Both the position numbers and the translations under genes were made by a program. A DNA stretch of 64,000 nucleotides from Myxococcales bacterium (GTDB lineage: Bacteria; Myxococcota_A; Polyangia; Palsa-1104; JAEUJZ01): NCBI GenBank assembly GCA_016794505.1, contig JAEUJZ010000073.1, forward strand, positions 81,754 to 145,753, written 5' to 3'. The stretch's first letter is position 1. Every line of letters begins with the position of its first letter. Below the pieces are notes generated by a model that worked only from the letters and a program-made list of their open reading frames with translations, did not search any database and had not been told where the DNA came from. Positions 52,648 to 63,571 of the stretch are shown here, in pieces.

Positions 52648-54135
52648 ATGTCTGTAGCGACGACGGCGATCAGCAAGACCTGCCCCGACTGCAAGAAGAC
52701 CTATCCCTGGCAGGAACAGCACGTCTGTGAGGCAAAGCCTGCCGCGGATGGCGGTGGCGTCGTCGATCCTCTGGTCGGTGCGGTGCTGGGCGAGCGCTAT
52801 CGCATCGACAGCTTCCTTTCCAGCGGCGGCATGGGTGTGGTGTACAAAGGCCGCCACGTCGTCCTCGACAAGCCCGTCGCAGTGAAGCTCCTGCGCGAGT
52901 CGCAAGATCCGGTGGCGCAGCAGCGCTTCTTGCTGGAAGCCAAATCGGCTTGCCACATCGGGCACGAGCACATCGTCGACATCAACGACTTCGGCGTGCT
53001 TGAAGACGGCCGCCCGTATCTGGTCATGGAATTCTTGCAGGGGCAGTCGCTTGAGACGCTCTTGCAGAAACAGGGCTCGCTGCCCTGGAGCCGCGTCTGT
53101 CGCATCGGTGAACAGATCGCCCGCGGCCTGCAGGCCGTGCATGAAAAAGGAATCATGCACCGCGACCTCAAGCCGGGGAACATCTTCCTGCTCGACCGCG
53201 CCAAGCGGGACTTCGTGAAGATCCTCGACTTTGGCATCGCCAAGGTGATGGCCGGCACGCGCGAGACGTTGTCCGACGGTGGCAAGCCGCTGGTCGCCAA
53301 CATGCGACAGACGACGCAGGGCACGGTGCTGGGCACGCCCGAGTATCTGTCGCCCGAGCAAGCCGCTGGTGAACCGATCGACGCCCGCGTCGATATCTAT
53401 GCCCTGGGCTGCATCTTGTACGAGATGCTGACTGGCAGCGTGCCCTTCCGCGGCAATGGGCCGATGTCGACGCTGATGAAGCACCTGACCGAGAAGGTCG
53501 TGCCGCCGCGCAAGCGTCGTACGGATCTGACGATTCCCGAGTCGCTGGAAAAGATCGTCCTTAAGGCGATGGCGCGGGAAAAGACCGATCGCTACGCCAC
53601 GATGGAAGAGCTAGCGACGGCGCTGCAGGGCGAAATCGAGAGCTCAAGCACGTTCCAAGGCGACCAGTCGATCCCGTCGATGCAAGTGCCCATCACCGTC
53701 GGAGGAGAGAGCAAGGCCGATGGCGCGCTGGCCTATGCTCCGACGACGGCTGCGGCGGTGGTGAGTCGACCCAAGACCTCGCGCCAGAACCTGATTCGCG
53801 GTGGGCTCTTGGCCGCGTCGGCGCTGGCTCTGATCATCGTCTTGTTTGCGCTGTACACCCTGCGCGCATCCAATCGCCAGCCGGTTTCGGACCCCAGCAA
53901 GGTGACGACGGCCGGAACCGGCCCAAGTACACCGACTCCGCCCGATGCCAAAGAACCCTCGATGATGCCGAAGCCCGACGCAGACGGCGACGACGGAAAG
54001 AAAATGGGCGGCGGCAAGCCGGCCAAGGGCGATGACAAAAAAGGCAAGGGCAGCGACGAAAAGGGCAAGTCGTCGAAGTCCAAGACGACCCGCACCAAAA
54101 GCAAGGGCAAGACGGGCGGAGGCGAGCCGTTTTAG
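52648..54135 (+). CDS. Receptor-type Ser/Thr protein kinase with N-terminal zinc-knuckle
   Basis: A 495-residue kinase. It starts with a CPDC...HVC motif (C-x2-C-x9-H-x-C, residues about 12-27), a small zinc-binding finger. The kinase domain (about 50-325) shows SGGMGVVYKG, the VAIK-type lysine (AVKLL), HRDLKPGN (near 171), DFGIAK (near 194) and GTPEYLSPEQ. All catalytic residues are present. One transmembrane helix (about 385-408) follows, and an extracytoplasmic tail rich in Lys, Gly and Pro. It phosphorylates Ser/Thr targets in response to some envelope signal. It converges with parB, 7 nt apart. Confidence 0.94.
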   Translation: MSVATTAISKTCPDCKKTYPWQEQHVCEAKPAADGGGVVDPLVGAVLGERYRIDSFLSSGGMGVVYKGRHVVLDKPVAVKLLRESQDPVAQQRFLLEAKSACHIGHEHIVDINDFGVLEDGRPYLVMEFLQGQSLETLLQKQGSLPWSRVCRIGEQIARGLQAVHEKGIMHRDLKPGNIFLLDRAKRDFVKILDFGIAKVMAGTRETLSDGGKPLVANMRQTTQGTVLGTPEYLSPEQAAGEPIDARVDIYALGCILYEMLTGSVPFRGNGPMSTLMKHLTEKVVPPRKRRTDLTIPESLEKIVLKAMAREKTDRYATMEELATALQGEIESSSTFQGDQSIPSMQVPITVGGESKADGALAYAPTTAAAVVSRPKTSRQNLIRGGLLAASALALIIVLFALYTLRASNRQPVSDPSKVTTAGTGPSTPTPPDAKEPSMMPKPDADGDDGKKMGGGKPAKGDDKKGKGSDEKGKSSKSKTTRTKSKGKTGGGEPF

Positions 54136-54142
54136 TCGCGAG

Positions 54143-55150
54143 CTAGTCGCTCTCGCCGCCGGTCAGGCGCAGAATCAGGCCGTCTAGCTCGTCCAGCGAG
54201 TGATAGTGGATCTCGACGGTGCCGCTGGTCTTGCTGGCCTGGTTGAGCTGCACGCGCGTACCGAGCGCCCGCTGCAAGCGCTCTTCGACATCGCGGACGC
54301 CGGGCGACTTTTCTTTGGGCGCAGCATCGGCTGCCTCGCTCTTGCTTGACCCGCGCTTTGCGTCGGCGGCTTGGCCTTTTTGCAGGCGGCGCACCAGCTC
54401 TTCGGTCTGTCGTACCGAGAGCCCCTTGCCGACCACTTGCGCGGCGCTCGACTCGACGGCGGCGACCGAGTCCAGCCCCAAAAGGGCGCGGGCATGGCCC
54501 ATCGACAGCTGACCTGCAATGACAAGCTCGCGCGCTTTGCCCGGCAGCTTCAGCAAGCGCAGCGAGTTGGCTACCGTCGCGCGGTCCTTGCCGACACGAC
54601 GCGCCAGCTCTTCTTGCGTATAGCCAAATTCCTCAGAGAGCCGACGATACGCTTCGGCTTCCTCCATCGGGTTTAGGTCTTCGCGCTGCAGGTTTTCGAC
54701 CAGTGCAAGCTCGAACGCGCTGGCCGCGCTGACGTCTTTGACGACCACTGGTACGTCGCGTAGACCCGCCTTTTGCGCGGCTCGCCAGCGTCGCTCGCCC
54801 GCGATCAGAGCAAACGAGATCCCCGGCGCGGGCTTGGGATCGTCGGCCGTCAAGACTCGCACGACCAGCGGCTGCACCAGGCCCTGCGCGCGGATCGACT
54901 CGGCCAGCTCGTTGAGTCGTTCCTCGTCGAAGCGCTGACGAGGATTGTCGCGCGATGGAGCAATCTCTTCGATCGGGCACAGGAAAAAATCGCTGCGCGC
55001 TGGGCTGCCGTTTGGGCGCACCGGATATGCATGCACAGCGACGCCGCCGTCCGAGCCTGCGGTTCCTGTCGCGGTGCTTGAAGGGGCGGTGGCAGCCGGG
55101 ATCAAAGCCCCCAGCCCGCGCCCTAGCGCTTTGCGTTTGTCGGTTGCCAT
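54143..55150 (-). CDS. parB: Chromosome-partitioning protein ParB
   Basis: A 335-residue ParB/Spo0J-family protein. The N-terminus KRKALGRGLGALIP is the ParA-contacting arm. The CTP-binding ParB/sulfiredoxin domain carries SRDNPRQRF and ALIAGERRWRAA, the helix-turn-helix is YTQEELARRVGKDRATVANSLR, and the C-terminal leucine-rich dimerisation domain ends the protein. It loads at parS, slides on DNA as a CTP clamp and, with ParA, segregates the origin region. The ATG at 55150 is preferred by the conserved N-terminus; a GTG at 55159 overlapping the parA stop is possible. Confidence 0.95.
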   Translation of the reverse strand: MATDKRKALGRGLGALIPAATAPSSTATGTAGSDGGVAVHAYPVRPNGSPARSDFFLCPIEEIAPSRDNPRQRFDEERLNELAESIRAQGLVQPLVVRVLTADDPKPAPGISFALIAGERRWRAAQKAGLRDVPVVVKDVSAASAFELALVENLQREDLNPMEEAEAYRRLSEEFGYTQEELARRVGKDRATVANSLRLLKLPGKARELVIAGQLSMGHARALLGLDSVAAVESSAAQVVGKGLSVRQTEELVRRLQKGQAADAKRGSSKSEAADAAPKEKSPGVRDVEERLQRALGTRVQLNQASKTSGTVEIHYHSLDELDGLILRLTGGESD

Positions 55151-55155
55151 GGTTG

Positions 55156-55995
55156 TCACAACGCCTTGCTGCTCGCCTGACCGGCGACCTTTGCGGCTTC
55201 AGCACTGGCTGCGGCACGCGCCTTGGCGGCTCGTCGCTGCAGGAACTCTTGTGCTAGCTGGGTATAGGCCTGCGCCCCGCGCGACGCGCTGTCGTACAGC
55301 GTGATCGGCAGGCCGTGCGAAGGCGCCTCGGACAAGCGCACGTTGCGCGGGATGACCGTGCGATAAACGCGGCTGCCGAAGTGACCGCGCACCTCGCCTT
55401 CGACTTGCTGCATCAGGTTGGTGCGACCGTCGACCATGGTCAGCACGATGCCCTCAAGCTCCAGCGTCGGATTCCACACGGCGCGTACGCGCTCGATGGT
55501 GCTGCACAAATACGACAGCCCTTCGAGTGCGTAGTACTCGCACTGCATGGGGATGAGGACCTGATCCGCTGCCACAAGCGCATTGATGGTAAGCAGACCC
55601 AAAGACGGAGGGCAGTCGAGGATGATGTAGTCGTAGCGCTCGCGCACAGCCTCTAGCGCCTCGCGCAGGCGCCACTCTCGACGGTCTTCGGCGACTAGCT
55701 CGACTTCGGCGCCGGCCAGGTCCGCGGTTGCGGGGACCAGCCACAAGGTTGGAATCGCCGAGAGCTGCGTCAGCTCACGCAGCGACACCTTGTCGATGAG
55801 CGCTTGATACAGCCCTTGCTCGACGGTGCCGCGGGGAAAGCCCAGGCCCGATGTGGCGTTGCCCTGCGGGTCGCAGTCAACCACCAGGACCTTCTGGCCG
55901 CTCTGTTCATCGGCGAGCGCGGCCGAGAGGTTCACTGCGCTCGTGGTCTTGCCCACGCCGCCTTTTTGGTTCGCTATCGCGATGACATTTCCCAT
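55156..55995 (-). CDS. parA: Chromosome-partitioning ATPase ParA
   Basis: A 279-residue ParA/Soj-type ATPase beginning MGNVIAIANQKGGVGKTT at the ATG at 55995. The deviant Walker A (KGGVGKTT), VVDCDPQGN, the LDCPPSLGLL switch and a C-terminal helical region are present. The frame extends upstream of 55995 but without family sequence. ParA-ATP dimers on the nucleoid pull ParB-parS complexes apart. The gene lies 5 nt upstream of parB. Chromosomal-type rather than plasmid-type length. The Ala-rich C-terminus is longer than usual. Confidence 0.95.
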   Translation of the reverse strand: MGNVIAIANQKGGVGKTTSAVNLSAALADEQSGQKVLVVDCDPQGNATSGLGFPRGTVEQGLYQALIDKVSLRELTQLSAIPTLWLVPATADLAGAEVELVAEDRREWRLREALEAVRERYDYIILDCPPSLGLLTINALVAADQVLIPMQCEYYALEGLSYLCSTIERVRAVWNPTLELEGIVLTMVDGRTNLMQQVEGEVRGHFGSRVYRTVIPRNVRLSEAPSHGLPITLYDSASRGAQAYTQLAQEFLQRRAAKARAAASAEAAKVAGQASSKAL

Positions 55996-56299
55996 GGATG
56001 GTCGGGTCTGCTGGGGGTGTGCGGATGGATCGGGTCCCGGCACGGGGGCTCGAAGTCTTCGGAATGGGACGCCTGCGTGAAACAAGACGACATATCCAAA
56101 GCGGGCTTAAGATACTGGCGAGAAAACGAGTCGACCGAAAAAAATAAAGGCAGACGACTAAAAAAACATATGAGCAAGGCTTGGCCAGGCGCGCGATCCA
56201 GACTTAAGTTGCCTGCCATGCCTGCAGGGCGCGCAATCGACCATGCCCTGCAGTCCGTTTGAAGTCTGAAGCCTGCCCAACGAGTGAAGGAGCACCTAG
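55996..56299. other. Divergent parA-lon intergenic region (304 bp)
   Basis: Contains both promoters. AT-rich sequence around 56128-56172 has A-tracts (CGAAAAAAATAAAG, CTAAAAAAACATATG). A parS-like half site GTGAAACA is at 56077-56084. Before lon, AAGGAG at 56287-56292 is a strong Shine-Dalgarno 7 nt from the ATG. No CIRCE or heat-shock consensus found. Confidence 0.55.
56077..56084 (+). promoter_or_regulatory. parS-like half site GTGAAACA
   Basis: Exactly matches the right half of the widespread parS palindrome TGTTTCAC/GTGAAACA, but the left half is not present (only about one position agrees). Location between parA and lon is suggestive; ParB normally needs the full palindrome. Confidence 0.2.
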
Positions 56300-58732
<2,433 letters not shown>

Positions 58733-58813
58733 CCTCCGACGGGCGCCCATGCGGCGCATTGTCCTCGGGTAGACATCCCTAACCTGAATTTCCTATGTCG
58801 CAGCGTGCGGTGC

Positions 58814-58819
58814 GATAAT
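58814..58819 (+). promoter_or_regulatory. -10-like hexamer 7 nt before second kinase ATG
   Basis: GATAAT ends 7 nt before the ATG at 58827, without a Shine-Dalgarno. One of the better -10 matches in the series. Confidence 0.4.
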
Positions 58820-58826
58820 CGGCGTC

Positions 58827-60770
58827 ATGGCCGGCACGCAGAGCGACACCATCTTGCACGAAGGCGAAGTCTTCGTCGGCCGCTACCGGACGGTGCGCGA
58901 GCTTGGACAGGGCGGCTTCGGCGCGGTCTATGAAGCCGAAGACATCCGGCTGCGACGCCGCGTGGCCATCAAGCTCTTGCATCCGGCCATCGCCAAAGAC
59001 AAGAAAGCCAAAGCCCGCTTCAAGCGGGAAGCGCTGGCCGCCGCTCGCATCGATCACCCGGCGGTCGTGCAGGTCCTGGAACAAGGCGAGACTCCCGACG
59101 GCACGCTGTATATCGTCATGGAGTACGTCGACGGGGTCACGCTGCTTGCTGAGCTTCGCCGAGCGCACAAGCAGGGCGTTCGCTTGGGCGCAACCCAAGC
59201 GCGGGTCATCGGCTGGCAGACCGCGCGCGTGCTGGCTCGCACCCACGAGCGCGGCATTTTTCATCGCGACCTCAAGCCCGCCAACCTGATGCTGATCACA
59301 GACGAGTCGGTGATCGGCGGGCTGCGCGTCAAGATCCTCGACTTCGGTATCGCCAAGCTGCGGCCAGGAGCCAGCAGCGACGGCGCGCAGGCTTCGTTGG
59401 GCCTGGAAGAAGACGAGGTCGTCGCCACATCGATGGGCGATCAGCAGCCGGGGACCTTTGCCTATATGGCGCCCGAGCAGTTTGGCACCTACAAGGGCTA
59501 TACCGGCAACGAAGGGCTGCTCGATGTCTATGCGCTGGGCGTGATCCTGTATCAGGTGCTGGCGGGGCGGCTGCCGCTTTACAGCCCCGATCCGATCCAG
59601 ATGATGGGGCTGGCCATCTCGCGTGAGCCCGAGCCCTTGTCGTCGATCGATGCCAGCGTGCCCGCGGATCTGGCGCAGCTCGTCCACCGCATGCTGACCA
59701 AGGACCTGACCCAGCGGCCGAGCATGAGCGCGGTCTGCGATGCCTTGGGACAGCAGCTCGGTTTCGCTCGCGCGGCACCCGACAACATGCACATTCGCGG
59801 GACCACCGAGCATGCGCTCGTGGCTTCCGACGCTGGCCCGTCGGTTGGCCCCGCTGCCCCCATCAGCGCGGCAAGCGGCGATGAAGCGGCGCTGGCTGTG
59901 ACCGCTGATGCCCCCCCAGAAGGGACAACCCCACTGGGCACTGCAGCGACGGCAGGGGCATCGCCCACGACGGACAGCTCGGCCGATGCGGCGCGGGCGC
60001 AGCCACGTCTGTCTTCGGTGCCATCGGTCGGCAACCGCGCAACACAGCCGCAGATCATCGACGATCGGCCCCCCGTCGAGCCCTTGTCGGGCGGCGGACA
60101 GCAGATTACCAACCCGGCCTCGAAGGCACAGCGACAGCAACAACAAAAGAAGTTCGCGGTGATCGGGATCGCCGCGGCGGCGCTGTGCGCGCTGATCTTG
60201 ACCAGCAGTCCGTGGCGCTGGTTCGCTGCGCGCCCCACACCGTCTGCGCCCTCGTTGCCTGTGCCGGAGCCCGGAAGAGGCGAGCCGACCGTCCCGCTCC
60301 GCAGGGATCCCCCGACCGCGCCCGACAAGCCCGCGCTTCCCAGCAGCGATGCGAGCGGCGGGCCGACCGCATCCCCGACGGTGACGACACCTGAGCGCCT
60401 CCCCGTGCCGACGGCCCCGACCAAGCCCACGCAGGGGACGGAAAAGGCGACGCTGTCAGGCCCTGGCAAAACCGACGCCGATCCGCACAAGCACAAGACG
60501 ATGCGCTGTTCGGTGCCCAAAGAGAGCTGCCTTGAGACGTCGTTCAAGTCGGCAAGCGATCGGCAAGCCGTCGTCGCGGCGCTGCGCGAGGCCGAGCTAC
60601 GCCTGTGCAGCGGAGAGCGCCTGAGCTTCGATCTGCGCGCCGGCCAGCCCACGCTCATCCTGGTTCCTGCGCGACTGCAGGCCGAGTCGCGTGATGCCCT
60701 GCGCGCGGCCCTGCTGGGGCGCTTTCACCGCGCTACGATCTCGGGCTCTGTTTCGATTCAGTGCAAATGA
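58827..60770 (+). CDS. Receptor-type Ser/Thr protein kinase
   Basis: A 647-residue kinase. The catalytic domain (about 20-315) has GQGGFGAVYE, AIKLL with the ATP-binding Lys, MEYVDGVTLL, HRDLKPAN (near 147), DFGIAK and APEQF. A long Ala/Pro/Thr-rich disordered linker follows to about 430. One transmembrane helix (about 442-462) leads to a Pro/Thr-rich stretch and a folded extracytoplasmic domain at the C-terminus (about 560-645) with two Cys. Its stop codon overlaps the ATG of the next gene (ATGA), so it heads a four-gene operon with two Tat-exported proteins. The extracytoplasmic domain is the presumed sensor. Confidence 0.94.
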   Translation: MAGTQSDTILHEGEVFVGRYRTVRELGQGGFGAVYEAEDIRLRRRVAIKLLHPAIAKDKKAKARFKREALAAARIDHPAVVQVLEQGETPDGTLYIVMEYVDGVTLLAELRRAHKQGVRLGATQARVIGWQTARVLARTHERGIFHRDLKPANLMLITDESVIGGLRVKILDFGIAKLRPGASSDGAQASLGLEEDEVVATSMGDQQPGTFAYMAPEQFGTYKGYTGNEGLLDVYALGVILYQVLAGRLPLYSPDPIQMMGLAISREPEPLSSIDASVPADLAQLVHRMLTKDLTQRPSMSAVCDALGQQLGFARAAPDNMHIRGTTEHALVASDAGPSVGPAAPISAASGDEAALAVTADAPPEGTTPLGTAATAGASPTTDSSADAARAQPRLSSVPSVGNRATQPQIIDDRPPVEPLSGGGQQITNPASKAQRQQQQKKFAVIGIAAAALCALILTSSPWRWFAARPTPSAPSLPVPEPGRGEPTVPLRRDPPTAPDKPALPSSDASGGPTASPTVTTPERLPVPTAPTKPTQGTEKATLSGPGKTDADPHKHKTMRCSVPKESCLETSFKSASDRQAVVAALREAELRLCSGERLSFDLRAGQPTLILVPARLQAESRDALRAALLGRFHRATISGSVSIQCK

Positions 60771-61498
60771 TGCGACACACACCCTGCTTCCTGCCGCCCA
60801 CTCGTCGTGACCTGCTGCGCAGCTTAGCTGCCGCGGCCTTGGGAACCGCCCTGCCTGCTGGCTGCGCCCCCGAGGGATATCTGGTGCTGCAGCAGCAAGT
60901 CCGCCAGCTTACGCAAGACAACAACAAGCTGCGCGAAGACTTCGAGACGCTGCGCGCCAAGCAAGATATGGACAGCATGCGCATCTGGGGCAAGGTCAAC
61001 TGCAACAACGACCAAGTCCGCGACTTTATCCATCGCTGTGAAAACGGCGAGAGCGCCAACTGCTCGACGGATGCCTGGGGCAGCGCCATCGCGTTTATGA
61101 CAACGCAGCCGTACATGCACATGTACCTGCGCCCCAAAGAAGGCCTGCGCGGCATGGTCCACTTTCGCCAAGGCCAGATCCTTTCGCTGATCGAGTCGCA
61201 CAACATCTTCCCGACGACGAAGTTCCTGATCATGGTCCAGCCGCCGACGGAAGTAGCCAAGCAAGTGGATGACGCGCTAGAAGCCGGAAACGATCTGCGC
61301 CAGCACCTGTTTCTGACCTTGCGCTTGCCGCGCAATGTGAAGGTCATCGGCCCGCAGCTGATCCCGTGCAAGGTCAAAGCCGACGCGATCACCAGTCAGT
61401 TCAGTCGGCACCTTTTGCGACCGCGCCAGGGCGAGCCCGGTGATAACGAGCCACGGACGCGCGTATGGCTCTTTCGAACCGACTGCGGAGCGACATGA
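60767..61498 (+). CDS. Tat-exported lipoprotein with coiled coil
   Basis: A 243-residue protein. TRRDLLRSLAAAALG is a twin-arginine-type signal, followed by a lipobox (LPAGC, Cys near 33). A short coiled coil (QQQVRQLTQDNNKLREDFETL) comes next, then a compact domain with four Cys. The ATG at 60767 overlaps the kinase stop. Folded before export, lipid-anchored, outside the cytoplasm. No family name recognised. Its partner may be the kinase's extracytoplasmic domain or the thioredoxin encoded next. Confidence 0.85.
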   Translation: MMRHTPCFLPPTRRDLLRSLAAAALGTALPAGCAPEGYLVLQQQVRQLTQDNNKLREDFETLRAKQDMDSMRIWGKVNCNNDQVRDFIHRCENGESANCSTDAWGSAIAFMTTQPYMHMYLRPKEGLRGMVHFRQGQILSLIESHNIFPTTKFLIMVQPPTEVAKQVDDALEAGNDLRQHLFLTLRLPRNVKVIGPQLIPCKVKADAITSQFSRHLLRPRQGEPGDNEPRTRVWLFRTDCGAT

Positions 61499-62202
61499 TG
61501 CACACGCGATCTCTGGCGCTATCTCGACGGAAATTCGCAGCCTCTTTGCTGGCGGCCATGGGCGGCGTTGGCAGCGCAGGCACGGTGCTAGTGCCGGCCC
61601 GCTCCATCGCAGCGACCGACCCGGCCGGCGAGCGCACGGCCGATCCGCAGCGGCTATTTCAGGTCGAACGACGGCTGCTCAACGTTGCCATTCCCATCGA
61701 GCTTCTGACGCAGCTGGCCATCTGGGACGAGCGCAGCCGCGACTTTCGCAAGGCGCAGCGCAGCGAGGCCTTGGGCGGAGCCGTGCCGCTTCTGATCCTT
61801 CACCTGTGGGCCGACTGGTGTGCGCCCTGCCGCGCGGAATTTCCGCTTCTGCGCGAACTAGAAGCCCAGCTGGCCCGCGACCGCAGCGGCGCGATCCGCC
61901 TGTGCTGCGTCGCCCAGATTCCCCATGGCGAAGGCATGTACGCCGTCGTCAAAGAGCAGCGCGAGCGCATGCCGCGCGGCCCGCACTACCAAGATACGGG
62001 CGAGCGCATCGATCGCCTGCTGCGCACCCGCTTCGCCAGCGAGTCTCTGCCCTTGCCGCTGACGCTCATCCTCGATCGGGATGCTGTTGCGCCCGAGTCG
62101 CGGCGCATCATCCGGTACGCTGTGGCCGGCTCGCTGCGTCCGCGCACGCGCGAGCTGTTCCAAGCCCTCGACACCCTAAGCGCCTTGCTGACGCAGGGCT
62201 AA
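61495..62202 (+). CDS. Tat-exported thioredoxin-like (TlpA/ResA type) protein
   Basis: A 235-residue protein. The signal SRRKFAASLLAAMGG is twin-arginine-type, with likely cleavage near the Ala-rich RSIAA. The thioredoxin fold carries the active site WCAPC near residue 108-112 after LHLWAD, followed by the usual helix RAEFPLLREL and the cis-Pro region (LPLPLTLILD). TlpA/ResA proteins reduce or isomerise disulfides outside the cytoplasm. Overlaps the upstream gene (ATGATG). In this operon it probably acts on Cys-containing exported partners, including the two-domain CxxC protein downstream. Confidence 0.92.
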   Translation: MMHTRSLALSRRKFAASLLAAMGGVGSAGTVLVPARSIAATDPAGERTADPQRLFQVERRLLNVAIPIELLTQLAIWDERSRDFRKAQRSEALGGAVPLLILHLWADWCAPCRAEFPLLRELEAQLARDRSGAIRLCCVAQIPHGEGMYAVVKEQRERMPRGPHYQDTGERIDRLLRTRFASESLPLPLTLILDRDAVAPESRRIIRYAVAGSLRPRTRELFQALDTLSALLTQG

Positions 62203-62243
62203 GCCTTGGCCCTTGACCTCTCTCTCAACGGAATCGAACGGAC

Positions 62244-63533
62244 ATGTCACGCATCTACTCCTTCCTTCTCGCGTCGCTGATCGTGCTTTCGCCCTCGTTT
62301 GCCTCGGCCCAAAAGATCCTGATCTGGGGCATCCAAGAGGGCTGCGAGACGCTGGCCGAGATGGACAAGATCCTGCTCAAGCACCTCAAGCGGCAGTCCC
62401 AAGACGCAGAGCTTTTGTTCCCCAAGCCCTCGTCCTGCGTCGGGGAAGCCTGCGCCAAGCTCGTGCGCGCAAGCTGCGCCACAGCGGCGGCGCCGCGTCC
62501 CAGCCTGCAGACCGGTAAGCTCGTCGGTGGACGCATCTATCGCACCAGCAGCCGCACGACGTCCCGCTTTCGGGTGTGGCTGCACGACCTCGCCAGCGGA
62601 CAGACCGCGTACCGCGACACCTACTGCCAGGACTGCAACCTGATCTATGCCCTGCCGCAGGCCGTCGATGCGCTCTTGGACAAGCCCGCCTGGCAGAGCG
62701 GTCCCCCCAGCTCGACCCCGCTGTACTGCCAAGCAGGGCAGGCCGCACCGCGGACCGGCGCAGCCGCACGTCCCCCGGTGTCACGCTATCTGGTGAGCGT
62801 AAGCGGCGAGGGCAAGTCGCAAAAGGCGGTGCTCACCGGCATCAAGCCGCTGATGCGACAGACGCTCTTGCCCGTCGACTACATCAAAGAGCTGCGCAGC
62901 GGCGATGACGCTGAGCTTCGCCGCTTGGTCGGCCCGCAGCGTGATGCGCAGGTGCTGGGTGTTGAAGTGAACCGCGACGGTGGCGCGACGCTGTGGCTAT
63001 ACGACGCCGCCACGGAAAAAACCCAGAGCGCACCCGTCGACTGTCCGGGCTGCGAGGCCGACGATCTCTTGCGCAAGATCGACAACGCGCTGTCGCCGCT
63101 GCTTGCCACCTGCTTTTCGGGAAACTGCGCCAGCGCCCAAAGCAAGCCCTATCCCGAAGAGGCCTGCACCCCGATCGTCGAGCCCAGCTGCAGCGACTCG
63201 GATGGGCCAGGAGCCAGCGGAAGCGCGCGTCGCCACATCGACCCGTCGACCGCCACCGTGATCAAAGCCGGGCTGTGGGGCCTGTTCGGCGTCGGCGCTG
63301 CCACCAGCCTAGCGCTGTTTATTGCCAATGAGACCTCGGCCGGCGTCGTTGTATCCGGCGGCCACGAGCACTACCAGACCTTGACCCGCCCGGCCTGGGC
63401 CGTCGCCGGCATGTCGCTGGCGGTGCTGGGCATCGCCATCCCCACGACCCTGGTCGTACAGCGGGCACAGCGGGCCTCGGGCACAAGCGGCAGCGGTGGC
63501 CGCGAAGCCGCTCTGGTCTGCCCAGCCGAGTGA
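62244..63533 (+). CDS. Secreted two-domain CxxC protein with C-terminal membrane helices
   Basis: A 429-residue protein with a signal peptide (LLASLIVLSPSFASA). Two similar domains follow. The first (about 25-150) contains VWLHDLASGQTAYRDTYCQDC and AVDALLDKPAW; the second (about 180-300) contains LWLYDAATEKTQSAPVDCPGC and KIDNALSPLLA. The repeated pattern ends in a CxxC pair in each copy (CQDC, CPGC). Near the C-terminus are two hydrophobic helices (about 335-355 and 380-400). CxxC pairs beside a thioredoxin-like protein suggest redox partnership; function unknown. It starts 41 nt after the thioredoxin gene. Confidence 0.85.
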   Translation: MSRIYSFLLASLIVLSPSFASAQKILIWGIQEGCETLAEMDKILLKHLKRQSQDAELLFPKPSSCVGEACAKLVRASCATAAAPRPSLQTGKLVGGRIYRTSSRTTSRFRVWLHDLASGQTAYRDTYCQDCNLIYALPQAVDALLDKPAWQSGPPSSTPLYCQAGQAAPRTGAAARPPVSRYLVSVSGEGKSQKAVLTGIKPLMRQTLLPVDYIKELRSGDDAELRRLVGPQRDAQVLGVEVNRDGGATLWLYDAATEKTQSAPVDCPGCEADDLLRKIDNALSPLLATCFSGNCASAQSKPYPEEACTPIVEPSCSDSDGPGASGSARRHIDPSTATVIKAGLWGLFGVGAATSLALFIANETSAGVVVSGGHEHYQTLTRPAWAVAGMSLAVLGIAIPTTLVVQRAQRASGTSGSGGREAALVCPAE

Positions 63534-63571
63534 TTCCCGCCCGTTCCTTCCCTCTTTAGACTGGAGACCCC

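Noticed and set aside
58779..60146. Minus-strand open frame (455 codons) across the second kinase
   Set aside because: Antisense to an intact kinase domain; residues are those expected from reverse reading of its codons.
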